A stretch of DNA of 64,000 nt, taken from NCBI GenBank assembly GCA_964247055.1, contig OZ176050.1, positions 12,152,001 through 12,216,000 on the forward strand, read 5' to 3'. This stretch comes from Paragordius varius (lineage: Eukaryota > Nematomorpha). The position numbers and the translations under genes are program-made. The notes under the pieces are model-generated. The model was given only the letters and a program-made list of their open reading frames with translations, did not search any database and had not been told where the DNA came from. Shown here in pieces: positions 12,756 through 24,371 of this stretch (position 1 is its first letter; every line of letters starts with the position of its first letter).

Positions 12756-14872
12756 ATGTCTTACCGTACGCTTGGTCCTAAACCCAAACCTTTTCAGTTT
12801 ACAGAAGATGGGGAAAAGTACTATTTGGGCTCGGAGGTTGATACATAGTTATATTTAGATTGGTAACTATATAAGACAATTTCGTGGATCTCTATACAAA
12901 AAGTATCCCTCGCTTTGGCGACGTATAGCAACTCCCGAGGAAAAGCGTCATATAATGAAATTAGGTGATATTAGTAAATAATTTTATGGCCTGATGCTTA
13001 TTGCACGCTTTTGGCTATTAAATGTAATACTTTTACTTTTTGATATTTTAGGCGTATCACAACACACTATTGTTGCGAATATTACATTGATAAAGTATTC
13101 CGAAGCGGAAGAAATACTAAGCGGGCATGATGAAAAATATAAAGCACTTTCTCTGTCCCCAACAGTTGCCACAAACACTAATGAAACCAAGTAAAATTAA
13201 ATTGTTTTTTAGCCATTTCACAAAAATATTTTGTTTATACAGTGTATTTATTTTAATACTTTTGAATTTTTTTAGCTTTATAAATTTAGGGTAAAAATAA
13301 TAATCTATTTAAAATTCAGGGCTAATAGGGCTAGTTTATTAATTTTTTGTTTTTTCATTTTGGATTTTAATTTTAAAAAATTTTCCATTTTAAAAATATT
13401 TTATTTTAGTATTCGTGGCTCATTTTAATAAAAAAATTACCTAATTTAAAAAAATAATGCAAAACTTGAGTCTGAATACAAAAAATAAAGTAGCAGGCTT
13501 ATAACGCATACATTTTACTTGAATTGTTAGTCGTTTTCCCCCCTAACATTTTTAATTTTGGCCTAAATTTTGAAATTTAAGTGTTTAACGGTGATATAAA
13601 AGTTTAGATGATATATATTTTATTTAAATTAATCACACATATGTGTTTAAACCATTAGAGATAGTAAAATTGGGAAACGGAGTACGGCAGTAAATTTATT
13701 GCTTGCAAGTGCTGGTAACATGACTGTTTCTGCAAACCCAAGTAAATTATAAAAAGTTTTCTTTTCAAAATTGGTATGAATTTTTGTAATTTCAATCAGT
13801 ATATATATAGATATATTGTATTATATTGTCACACAATCAATATGATATGAAAGCGAATTTATTTATAATTTTTTATTTGTATGCCACAGCATTTAAATTT
13901 TATGTTATGCCGTGGGTAAATTTAAATTCATTTTTATTTATACTTTACCATATAACAGTTTTTACATTAAATAATGATCATTCCATAAAAAACTTTTTTT
14001 ATAAATATGTTTCTATACACATTTCCAAAATTGAAAACGAAATATAAATTTTACTTTAATATTTTAAAAGTTTATCGCATCTTACCCAAATTAATATTCA
14101 AAATAACCTTGGAAATATGTTTTTAAGTAGAACCACTAATGTAGGGACTTGATCATCCTTTAAAGAGACATATGACTTTAATATTGTTTTTTCCCGAACA
14201 TTATTTAATTTTCGAAAAATGGAAATGAAATATATCTTTTTAATTTAGCATTAATATTAACTTTATAAAATTATTATAAAAGGTAATACATCTTTTCGTG
14301 AAAGTGGTGGGCCAGGAAATTTATCTTTGAGTGGTTCTACCAATCTGGGCACTTCTTTTAGCGGAACAGCCTTAAATACAGTCCCTGGTTCACAATCATC
14401 AAATTGGAATAATTCTTACCATCTTGATGCTGTGCCTTCGGCTACGCCTGTTACGCGTTGTCGCATCAATAAACGGATTAAAAAGTTGGTTTTACACAAT
14501 CTACTTTTGACTTTGAAAACATAAATAATATTTTCACATACAATTACAACCATGTTTTGAGCCTTATTTTTTAAATATATTTACCTATCGTTTTATGTAA
14601 TATTACGCGTTGTCGCATAAATAAACGGATTAAAAAGTTTGTTTTACACAATCTACTTTTTATAAAAGACAAAACATGCAAAACAACTATATAACATGTA
14701 TGTTTTGGGTTACAAATGAAGAGATGTAAATTATAAAGACAAAACATGCAAAACAACTATATAACATGTATGTTTTGGGTCGCAAACGAAGAGCTGTATT
14801 TTATAAAGACAAAACTTAAAAAATAAAAGACAACCACATTTTTTGAACCTCATTTTTTCACATACACACACA

Positions 14873-14908
<36 letters not shown>

Positions 14909-17340
14909 TATTTCTATTTGTTGGCAATATGATGTTATACATATATAATATAAATTGTATTAGTTATGCGTAATTGATTATTTATCATTAATTAGATGGA
15001 CTCAACTAAATTACTCATTTCGTATAAAATATATGTAAATTTCAATATTATCTACAATATTTTTAGCTATGATGATATTTTGAACCATGACTTAAGTGCT
15101 TTGATTAATATCCTTAATAATAATACGCACATGATTCCACCCAATGTATTGTATGCCAATCTCGAGGGCTCTAAAGTTAGTTTTATTTTAATTCAAAAAT
15201 ATTTCAAGACTTAATTTCTTAATCAGTATTCTATGGAAATATATTTTCATCATCACTTACGATTGCTATGAAAGATTTATCCCTATATGATTGCTATGAA
15301 TATAAATACTGTAAAATTTTGGCCATATTTATGTAGTCTATTGTTTATATTGTTACTAAATTACAAGAAAAATTTATTTTATGATAAAACATATAAAGTT
15401 AAAAAAATACTGTAACGAAAAACTTTATTTTTAATCCTTGTTTTTTACTTTTACCATTATGGAAAAGAGCATTAAATGTATTACTTAGTTGCATCTCTAA
15501 TCTTAACGCAATCCTAAACGTGAGCTTATTTTAAAAATGCGGTTTTCAAAATACGTCAAAATTGAATTATTTAACATTTTAGTGATATTATCAACGCCTT
15601 TCACTCATAAAATTTTCATCAATTCTTATAAAATATACCCAAAATTTTTTATACTATGTAGTATCTTTTTCAATGAATAACAACTGAGATGAAAAACTAT
15701 ATTATTTAGATATAAAAATTATTTTTTTGTTTCAATTATTATTAATATTAATAATTGTTAATATATGTTTTTTGTCCTTAAATATTTAATTTACCGTATT
15801 TATTAGAATGAAAATGATAATAATTCTCAAACGATGATTCGTTATTTGCCTGAACAATTGGTCCCTATAAGACTTGATATGGAAATTGAAGGAACCAAAA
15901 TTCGAGATTGCTTTATTTGGGATCGCAGTTTATATTCAACATTAACATCATCTAACACTGGACAAAGTAAATATTTAACAAATTAATGATATGTTATCGA
16001 TATTGTTTTTTAGGGGTAGTTTATATATATGTATATAGATGATCTCAGTATTGTATGTTTGTTGTATTATTGGTTTTTGTAAATGCTATCTCAAAATTTA
16101 AACCACAAGTTCATTTATTTATGCGTTCAAGTATGAATTCATTTTAAATAATGGAAATTTTTGTTAAAAGCCCTTTTTTAATTTTTTAATAATTTAAGCT
16201 CTAAAATTTTAGTTTATAATGCAACTTTATCAATAATTATTAATAACATTTGCCTTTTAATTCGTTCCTCAAAAAAGGAATAAGGGTGCCATTGAATATA
16301 TTTTTTTATATATAGTAAGAGAACGCTTTCTTTTATAATTTTGATCCAAAAAATGAAAAACTAACTTCATGATTTGCAATTTACACTATCCATATATTTC
16401 TTATTAGTGCAAGTTTCCATATTGAAAATATTTTTTCTAATTTATCTTTGAAACCTTTAAGCAAAGCCATATTTTTCCAAAGTGTGTGGTATATCTTCAT
16501 GTTTAAAATATACAGCATTACACCTTATCTCAATTTTAAAAGTTTGGTTAAGTTAATTATAGATATAAAATATGATGAAAATATATGTTTTACGGTACTT
16601 TTTTAGGCAACCAATCATTCTTAGAGGATCCACGAAGGTTTTTGGAAGCATTCGTCGAGATATTTTGCGAAGACTTGGGACTTTTACCCATCTCGACATA
16701 TGCTCCCTCTATAATCGCTGCTCTAAAACAACAAATTGAATGTCACATGGATAACTTTTATTATCCCCCTTTAGCTGTATGTATACATATATACTTCGGC
16801 CAAATATATATTATCTGGTTGTTATATTTTTGAATGTTGTAAAGATCCGATCAATTTTGAATATCTTTGATTAGTTTAAAGATAATTTGATTTTTTCGAA
16901 ACACATTATTGTTATAAAACATAAAATAATGGTATAAAATTTAAATTTAATTTCAAAAAATATTTTTTATAATTTTTTCAAATAATGTTTTTGACAAGTT
17001 ATATTTTAACGATTAGCTTCATTTCGTTTGGTGTAGCAACAACATATATTTTACATTCGTGGTGTAAAAAGCTGACTCTCATAAACGGTCAAACAGATAT
17101 TATTTTCCTGTTAAACCCTAATTTTAATTAACTAAATATATTAGTATGTGGCTATTTTTTATTACGGTATCATAAAGGCTAATTTTGGTTAGAAATACAG
17201 TCATGATTAATGGTACCGTAGTTTTGATCATTTTTAACATTGAATACATAATGAAAATATCAAATCATGGTATAAAGTTTAATTTATATGTAAAAAAAGA
17301 TATGAAATGAAGCTCTGATTGATCTTTTGTCCAATCTATT

Positions 17341-17387
<47 letters not shown>

Positions 17388-19988
17388 GCGTTTATCATTT
17401 TAATTTACCTGTGATAACTCATCATTGCATTCCTAAAACCGATTCCCAGGTATATGTGAAAAAAATCAAAAATATTACAGCACTACCCACAAATTTATTG
17501 AATTATATCCAAAATACAGAATTTATATCATAATTTATCTGAATATAGGTTAAGTTTTAAAAATTTTAATTCATTACATTCAGATTACGGATAAAACTAC
17601 TGTTGATAACGATACTGCATTTACTGCGCGAACACTTCGAAAAGATGACAAAAAAACCATTAGTCCAAAAGTTAAACGTATAGCAGGTAACCCCAATGAA
17701 AATGACTCTTTTGAAAAACTCAAAAATAGTAACGATATTGATATGCTAGAAAACTCTGATTTTAATAAAGACCGTGTTGATGATGAATATCGAAAGCCAT
17801 CATCACTAAAAATTTCGGAAGAATTGCAGGAGACAGATGGGAATCCAGATGACTTACAAACAATTCCTAAAACAAATGAATTGCGACCTAAAGAAATTGT
17901 CAAAGGCCCCTTTTCACTAGATCAAAGGGTTGTTATAAAGGTAATTTTGCTATTTAAATTTGATATGATTATAAACGATTATGATATAATTTTTAAATAT
18001 TGTTTGTCGCTTATATGAATAATAAAAATATTTTTAAAAAGCTAACGGCGTCTGACATAAATAACATTTGTATAACAAATTTCATTTAAGACTAAAGGAA
18101 TCGAAATCGTTTTTATCAAAACCATTCTTTTTGGGACCAAAAACATGCAAAAATTAATATTTGTTTTTTTTTCAATTTTTATTACAAGCTTGGAACTAAA
18201 ATGTTTCAATTCTGATTAAAATTTTCCTCAAACTTTTTTTAAAATAAATTATGTGAAACTCTTATAAGGTTAAATACTTTATTAACTGTTCTTAATAGCT
18301 CAATATACATGTGGGGAATGTTAGTTTAGTTGATCAATTTGAATGGGATATCTCTGATCCCAACAATGATCCAGAACTTTTTGCCAATGTGTTGTGCCGA
18401 GAATTGGGTCTTGGTGGGGAGTTTGTTACCTCAGTTGCTTACAGTATACGGGGACAAATTGCGTGGCATCATAAAACTTATGCATTTAGGTTAGTTATAA
18501 AACAAGATATCAAAGAACGGATTTTTACTATAAAATTATTAAGACAAAGTTTATTCATAGATACAACCATCAGGAAATATATAATTGGATGTCAATTACA
18601 TTTTTATTCCTTATTTTGTATACCTAACGATGAGTTGGTTATATGGAATAATATCATAAATGTTGCCTTTTGTCGTAATGTTTTGTCTGTATAATAATTT
18701 TTACTGTAACATGAAAGTTTTGGCATCGATACATGGAAATAATAAACGGTAACGGTTGGATTAATTATGTCGATTAGGTGCACCAAAATTTGATTTGCTT
18801 TATTTTTTATTAAATATTTTAATGATTGTTTATAAGGATAATTAAAATGTTTACCAAGTATTCAAGTGCGATGCAATATTTATATTTGTGTTAAAGTATG
18901 CATTTTCGGCTATATTTAAAAGTTTTTTTAATTATTTATTAATAAAATTAGTGTCACCAACAAGATTATTTGCTTTCCCAAATGTTTCGAAAAATTAATT
19001 CTTTAATCACAGCTAATTCTGACTTTTAAATGTGGTTAAAATTTAGTTAGTTTGTTACGCCTTTAAAACCATTCGGAACATGTTTTTATAAAGTCAGTAT
19101 TAGAAGAATAAAACGAATCTTATTTCCAAAAGTTACATTAATTGATTTTTATCCATATATTTGCGTTTGTTAATATCCAAAAACACAAATGCAAATTTAT
19201 TGAATCTCTGCAAATTACAACTATTAGGCTATAAAGCAAAAATATAATCCCAAACTGTACCGATTGTGTGTTAAAAAAGTCTATAATCTGTAAAAAAATA
19301 TTTTGATTATCCCAAAACTTTATGATTTTATTCGTTAGACCTCTTTTTAAAAAAATGATTCATGGACAAAAAGCTCATAAATATTTTGCGTTTTTATGCC
19401 GTCCCACGATAGAGATATATTTGATCTTTCTTAATTATTTTTTGTGAGTTAAGTAGAATACTATATATTTTAATCCAATATTGACACTGCATTAATTTTG
19501 AACCAGAAAACATTTTTCTTTCTCATATTATTTAGTCGATTACATTTACTGGTAATTACTCCTGTCTAAAATGTTGTAAACTAATTTATTTTATCTGTTC
19601 TTTAATTTTGGAATTGCTTTAAATACAGTGAAGCTCCATTGCCTACACTTGAATCAGCTTTTCGAAACCCAAACGAAGTGGACAATTGGTGTCCGTGCAT
19701 GGAAACGTTGACTGATGCTGAGATGGAGAAAAAAATAAGGGACCAAGATAGAAATACTAGGTTTTTTATTACTGAATTTAATTATACCAATTGGTTATTA
19801 AAAAATATTATATTAGTGTCTATTTTATAATATATAAGGTAATATTATATTAAAATACCTGATTTAATAACACTTGTAAGATTCGTTATAATTTTGAAGT
19901 GGTAGATTTACATTTTATAAACACCGTAAATATATTTTGTATATTTAGGCGAATGCGAAGATTAGCAAACATTGCTCCAGCTTGGTAA
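12756..19988 (+). CDS. Snr1: SNF5/SMARCB1 (Snr1), core subunit of SWI/SNF chromatin remodeller
   Basis: Twelve exons: 12756-12836, 12859-12964, 13052-13190, 13659-13741, 14283-14484, 15067-15175, 15807-15966, 16607-16776, 17584-17940, 18299-18489, 19629-19760 and 19949-19988 (590 codons with stop). The N-terminal winged-helix region reads [20 protein letters not shown], then [17 protein letters not shown]. The linker contains [18 protein letters not shown]. Repeat 1 begins [19 protein letters not shown] and repeat 2 begins [18 protein letters not shown], followed by [19 protein letters not shown]. The C-terminus is [20 protein letters not shown] then LANIAPAW, almost identical to the human protein. 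It is about 200 residues longer than human SMARCB1, mainly through an acidic insert (about residues 351-462, exon 17584-17940) between the two repeats. Exons 1 and 2 are split by a 22-nt intron. One acceptor and the exon 5 donor choice are less certain. Confidence 0.95.
12837..12858 (+). other. 22-nt ultrashort intron in SNF5
   Basis: Starts GTTGATACAT and ends ATATTTAG. It lies between GSE and [10 protein letters not shown]; human SMARCB1 reads GSEVGNYLRMFRG without a gap. Read through, it introduces an in-frame TAG and a frame shift. Removal gives a phase-0 junction with no residue gained or lost. Confidence 0.85.
14451..14660 (+). repeat. Duplicated exon-intron junction in SNF5
   Basis: The 58 bases 14451-14508, covering the end of exon 5 and its donor, recur at 14603-14660 in the intron with only two differences. 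The second copy carries a changed donor (GTTTGT against GTTGGT). Confidence 0.85.
14661..14817 (+). repeat. 70-bp tandem repeat in SNF5 intron
   Basis: About 2.1 copies of a 70-bp unit containing AAAGACAAAACATGCAAAAC and ACATGTATGTTTTGGGT, starting directly after the duplicated exon junction. A CA/TA microsatellite follows at about 14861-14901. Confidence 0.85.
17345..17385. repeat. (TA)n microsatellite
   Basis: About 20 TA units in a SNF5 intron. Comparable (TA)n tracts occur at about 32187-32211, 39652-39679, 43167-43198, 53948-53967 and 63411-63440. Confidence 0.9.
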
Positions 19989-19992
19989 TAAA
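19987..19992 (+). terminator. SNF5 poly(A) signal overlapping the stop codon
   Basis: The stop TAA (19986-19988) is part of TAATAAA, so an AATAAA hexamer starts at the second base of the stop codon. The convergent SDHAF2 stop lies only 70 bp away, so very short or overlapping 3' UTRs are expected. Confidence 0.55.
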
Positions 19993-20057
19993 GATGAACA
20001 TGGCAGATCTCAAAATTATATATTAAATTTATAAATATTGTAATAGAAATGTGTAAT

Positions 20058-20378
20058 TTATAAATATTTATGTAATTCATCTTTGGTGAAATTTCGAATT
20101 TCAGATAATATCGTGAATTCATCTTTATTCATAGAAGGTAATTGAATATCTTTAGCAGTTATCCAATTAAACAGATCAATTTCATTGTAATTATTGATAA
20201 GCGTGTCATATTTAATAAGGTTTTGATTTGAATAGCATGGTAAACGTATTTTAGCGAAATTGTGCAAAATTATTCCCAACTCTTTAGTGCCTCGATATTT
20301 GCTTTGGTATAATAAACGATCATAAAATTGTTTCGAACTCGCTTTAGCCAATTGGGTATAATACCTTGCTAAAAACAT
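20058..20378 (-). CDS. Succinate dehydrogenase assembly factor 2 (SDHAF2/Sdh5)
   Basis: Mitochondrial matrix factor needed for flavinylation of the succinate dehydrogenase flavoprotein. The family core is clear: DRLLYQSKYRGTKELGIIL (family RLLYESRKRGMLENxxLL), then YDTLINNYNEIDLFNWIT (family YDRLINEPSNDWDIYYW). It has 106 residues from the ATG at 20378; the frame is open a little further upstream (to about 20402) without another ATG. Family members are about 150-170 residues, with a longer presequence and C-tail. The start MFLARYYTQLAKASSKQ could serve as a mitochondrial presequence, but TTTTTAG at 20375-20369 could equally be an acceptor from an unseen upstream exon. It converges on SNF5 with 69 bp between the stop codons. 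Confidence 0.85.
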   Translation of the reverse strand: MFLARYYTQLAKASSKQFYDRLLYQSKYRGTKELGIILHNFAKIRLPCYSNQNLIKYDTLINNYNEIDLFNWITAKDIQLPSMNKDEFTILSEIRNFTKDELHKYL

Positions 20379-20753
20379 TTTTTTGATAGCTTCATTCGTC
20401 ACATGTAAAAAATAAAATAAAAATTGAAAACAAATATATTCTGATAATGTATCAGAATTATAATGTCCTTATAATTTTGGTACGAATGATTTAAAAAAAA
20501 TAACTAAGATTAACTACTAAGGTTCACCACATTACAAAAAAATTACTATATGGTAAAGTACTAATAAAGTGAACAAACTTGTGTTAAAAATAATGGATTC
20601 CGAAAATCTGATTTTTTTTGCCTTTTTACAAAAAATATATTTTTAAAAAATTAATACTTTTTAGAAAAATTTTGTGGAAGCGTACTTTATACTTTTTTAA
20701 TAATTAAAACGATATAAAACTTTGGATATTATAAAACATTTTTTCTACAAAAT

Positions 20754-21323
20754 TTAACACTTCGATTCAAATTGGGGTATCTAAATATAGACTTAATTTA
20801 AATAGATAATTTTAAAAAACTACTGAAGAAAACGGTCCCAATTTATAATTATGCTTCTATCCTGATAAATATTATAATTATATGCCAAAATATCTTGATA
20901 GTTTTGAAAAAAAAAGCTCCATCTCAAACTACTTCGACGCCATTTTTATTTTACAAAATTTTTGCAAAATATCGTCTTTATATAATTTAAAGGGTAAAAC
21001 TAAAGTTTTATATAAATTACATCTAACATTGATAGAAATAGAAAAAGCGGTTTAGTTTGTATAATTTTTCAATTTTACAATTTGACACACGTCACGTTGA
21101 CGAAATTTTACCTTTCGGTTTTAGCTTAAAATAAGTAATATCAAGTATTTTTGAATAAATTTTTATACATATTTCGGTTTATTAATGTTATATAAGTGCA
21201 AAATTTTGCCATGATGTTGATCCCTTTACTTTTTATGTATTTGATTTTAAACAGGCCTGGGGTATCCTACTACCCCAATTTGAATCGAAGGACTAAAATG
21301 AGCGTGTTGTATCCAAGTGTTAA
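20754..21323 (-). mobile_element. TTAA-flanked MITE, copy 1
   Basis: A 570-bp non-coding element with TTAA at both ends. One end reads TTAACACTTCGATTCAAATT and the other, inverted, reads CCAAGTGTTAA. Each end carries a subterminal palindrome of type GGGGTA-N6-TACCCC. Open frames through it (peptides such as LNRPGV) come from the palindromic ends and are not genes. TTAA duplication suggests piggyBac-type mobilisation; a TA duplication would fit as well. Confidence 0.8.
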
Positions 21324-22476
21324 TGATGCTGAATATTTCTATCACCTCAGGATTTCGATTTTTGAATACAACACGTTAATTCCAGTTCCATTCTAATTCG
21401 GATAGTTGGATACCCCAGGTTTGTTCGAAATTAACACTTGGATACAACACATTTATTTTAGTCCTTCGATTCAAATTGGGGTAGTTAAATACCCCAGGCC
21501 TGTTAAAAATTAAAGTCTTTAAAAAAATATGAATTGAAACCATAGTAAAATTTTGCACTTATATAACATTAATAAACCGAAATATAAAAAATTTTATTCA
21601 AAAATATTTGATATTACTTATTTTAAGCTAAAACCGAAAGTTAAAAATTTAGTCAACATGACCTATGTGCAATGGTAAAATTGAAAAATAATACAAAATA
21701 AACCGATTTTTCTATCAAAGTTAGATGTAATTAAATAAAAAAATAACTTAAATATTACCCTTAAAATTAAATGAAAACGATATTTTTCAATAATTTTGTA
21801 AAAAAAATGGCGTTGAAGTAGTTTGACATGGAGTTTTTTTTTCAAACAAAATTTTATTTAGATATTTTAACATATTTATATAATTTTTATTAGGATAGAA
21901 GCATAAATTGGGACCGTTTCTTTCAGTAGTTTTTTAAAAATCCTAACTCGAATTTTTACTGGGGTATTTAGATACCCCAATTTGAATCAAAATGTTGGAG
22001 ATCGAAACCATGGCAAATATTTGCTATATAACATTAAACCAAAATATATAAAATTATTTAAAAATACTTGATATTAATTATTCTAAGGTAGACAAACCAT
22101 ATTAAAAATTTAGTCAACATGACACATATGTGCATTAGATAAATTTAAATACAAAACAACCATTTTTTCCGTTTCTACTAATGTTATATGTGATTTAAAT
22201 AATAAATTAGTTTTAATTTTAACTTAAGAATTAAATAAAGTTTTTTCATTTACATAGATATTTCGGCTTATTCATTTAATTTCTATAAAGTGAAAAGCCT
22301 GAATTTTAATTGGGACCTTTTCTTTTGTTTTTTAAAAATATCAACTTAAACACAGTCTGGGTGTTTAGATACCCGAATTCAAATCGGGTGTTAAAATATT
22401 TGTGTGTCCAAATTTATGTTCTGTTTTTATATAAATTCACCAATATTTGAGAGTAATTTTCAAATTCTGAAGCTAT
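21324..22476. mobile_element. Cluster of degraded TTAA MITE copies
   Basis: Contains a short end fragment (about 21330-21428), a fuller forward copy (21429 to about 22000, with TTAACACTTGGATACAACAC at its start and a degenerate far end) and a more diverged copy (about 22000-22400). All belong to the family of the copy at 20754-21323. Confidence 0.75.
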
Positions 22477-24371
22477 TTAACACTTCGATTCAAATTGGGG
22501 TAACTAAATACCCCAGACTAAATTTGAGTTAAGATTTATAAATAACTACTGAAGGAATCGGTCCCAATTTAAATATATGCTTCTATCCTAATAAAAACTA
22601 AATATGTAAAAAAGTTCCATGTCAAACTATTTCGACGCCATTTTTATTTTACAAAATTTTTTTCTTGTTCTCATTTAATTTTAAGGGTAAAATTACAGAT
22701 AATTATTTATTTAAATTACATCTAATATTGATAGATATAGAAAAAGCTATTTTTTAGTATTATTTTTCAATTTTACCATTGCACACATGTCACGTTGACT
22801 AATGTGACCAGATAGGCTGTTTTTCGCAGTACAGTACTGGATTTTCAGAAAAAAACTGCGACTGTACTGCGCCAAATTTTGTACAGCTTTTTGAAATTAA
22901 AAAATAATTATTTATGATTATATATTGATTATCTTTTGTTTATTTAAAAAAATTATTTTAGAATTTGATATAGTACCCTCTGAATCACCCCATAATTTTT
23001 AGTTCATTTTGCGGTAAAAAAATAAGATTGGCTTATTTTTAATTGGTCATTATTTTATTTTCCGCTCGAACTATACATAAAATTGGATTTTGGATCGGTC
23101 AACCGATTATGATTGCAGCCTTTCGCCTAATGGCGAACTATAAATCTCGGACTTCACCGTAAGATTCAGGCTAATGGCTCTTTCACTCAGGGCTTCCGCA
23201 AAAAGAGATGCCTCAAAATTTAAAATTAACAAAATTAATTTAAGATATTTTAATAAATGTTGGATCAAGTTTAAAAAGTTCATTTTTTACTATAATTATA
23301 CGGAAAATTATATAGAAAATTGTTATTCCCGTAAATATTATTTAAAATTTACTATAAATGGCATATGATGTCGAAAAAACCTTTTTTGATAAAATAAGTG
23401 TTTTTACGTTTTCTATACTCATTAGGTGGGAGGTTTGATAATACTAATTTTTTTTTCTAATTAATTTTCTTTAGTGTTCTTATTTTTTGCATAAACAAAT
23501 TTGAGATATTTTATTAAGGCTTACTTCTAACGATTTTGAAGCATGATGGAAACGGTTTAACGCTTTAAGATATAATAAAACTTTTTTTCTAAATTGATGT
23601 TGAACAATCACAATTATAATTTAAAGGTTTGTTTGCTTGCAAATTTTGGTGAATTTTTGTAAAAAAACACAATTTACATAAATTGAATATATTAACAAAA
23701 TTCTGATTGAGAAATTAGCATTATCGAATTATATGTAGTTATAACTTCTCAACCGTTTATATCGTTTCCATCATGCTCAAAGCTTCCACAAAATCATGCT
23801 AAAAATTTTGAAAGTATCCATTTTTTAAAAAATATATTTAGTGGTCAAAATTTAGCACATATTTAAAATTATTGCACAATGTCGAAATTTCGCGTTTATT
23901 TTAATTAAACAGTCCATTTTGAAAGGGCCCAAAAATTGGGACTTTCAGAGCCTACATCTAAAAATTTGACCCAAAAGCACCATGATCATCCTGATATTTT
24001 CCTATCAGAATATATATATTTTATCTGGATATTTTTTTGTGGAAACTGTGAAATATACCACACCGATGTTGTAAATACAGGCAAAGTATGTTTTAATTTT
24101 GTACTGCGTTAGAGTTCAAAATATCTGGTCACATTAACGTTGACTAAATTTTTACCTTTCAGTTTTATCTTAAAATAAGTAATATCAGGTTTTTTTGGGT
24201 GAAATTTTTTATATATTTGTGTTTAGTAATGTTATATAAGTGCAAAATTTTGCCATGGTTTTGATTCCTTCCATATTTTTTAAAGTATTTAATTTTAAAC
24301 AGGCCTGGGGTATCCAAATATCCCAATTTGAATCGAAATACTGAAACGAATGTGTTGTATTTAAGTGTTAA
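22477..24371 (-). mobile_element. TTAA MITE copy interrupted by a hAT element
   Basis: Ends TTAACACTTCGATTC at 22477 and AAGTGTTAA at 24371, the same family as above. The copy is continuous once the hAT insertion at 22800-24136 and one copy of its target duplication are discounted, so the MITE is older than the hAT. Confidence 0.8.
22800..24136. mobile_element. Non-autonomous hAT element with 8-bp target duplication
   Basis: A 1337-bp element with terminal inverted repeats TAATGTGACCAGATA and TATCTGGTCACATTA. Both flanks are ACGTTGAC (22792-22799 and 24137-24144), a perfect 8-bp target duplication as made by hAT transposases. It has no transposase frame. Its core GTGACCAGA is shared with the ends of the hAT composite at 8.4-11.7 kb, which may be a relative of its source. 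Confidence 0.9.

Noticed and set aside
12837-12858. Treating SNF5, tsg and granulin as pseudogenes because of the short frame-breaking segments
   Set aside because: Everything else in these genes is intact and conserved, and each segment has GT-AG ends whose removal restores exact frame.
21196-21558. Open frames giving peptides with LNRPGV and NLNRRTK
   Set aside because: They arise from the palindromic ends of the TTAA MITE on both strands and recur with every copy; no protein family is seen.
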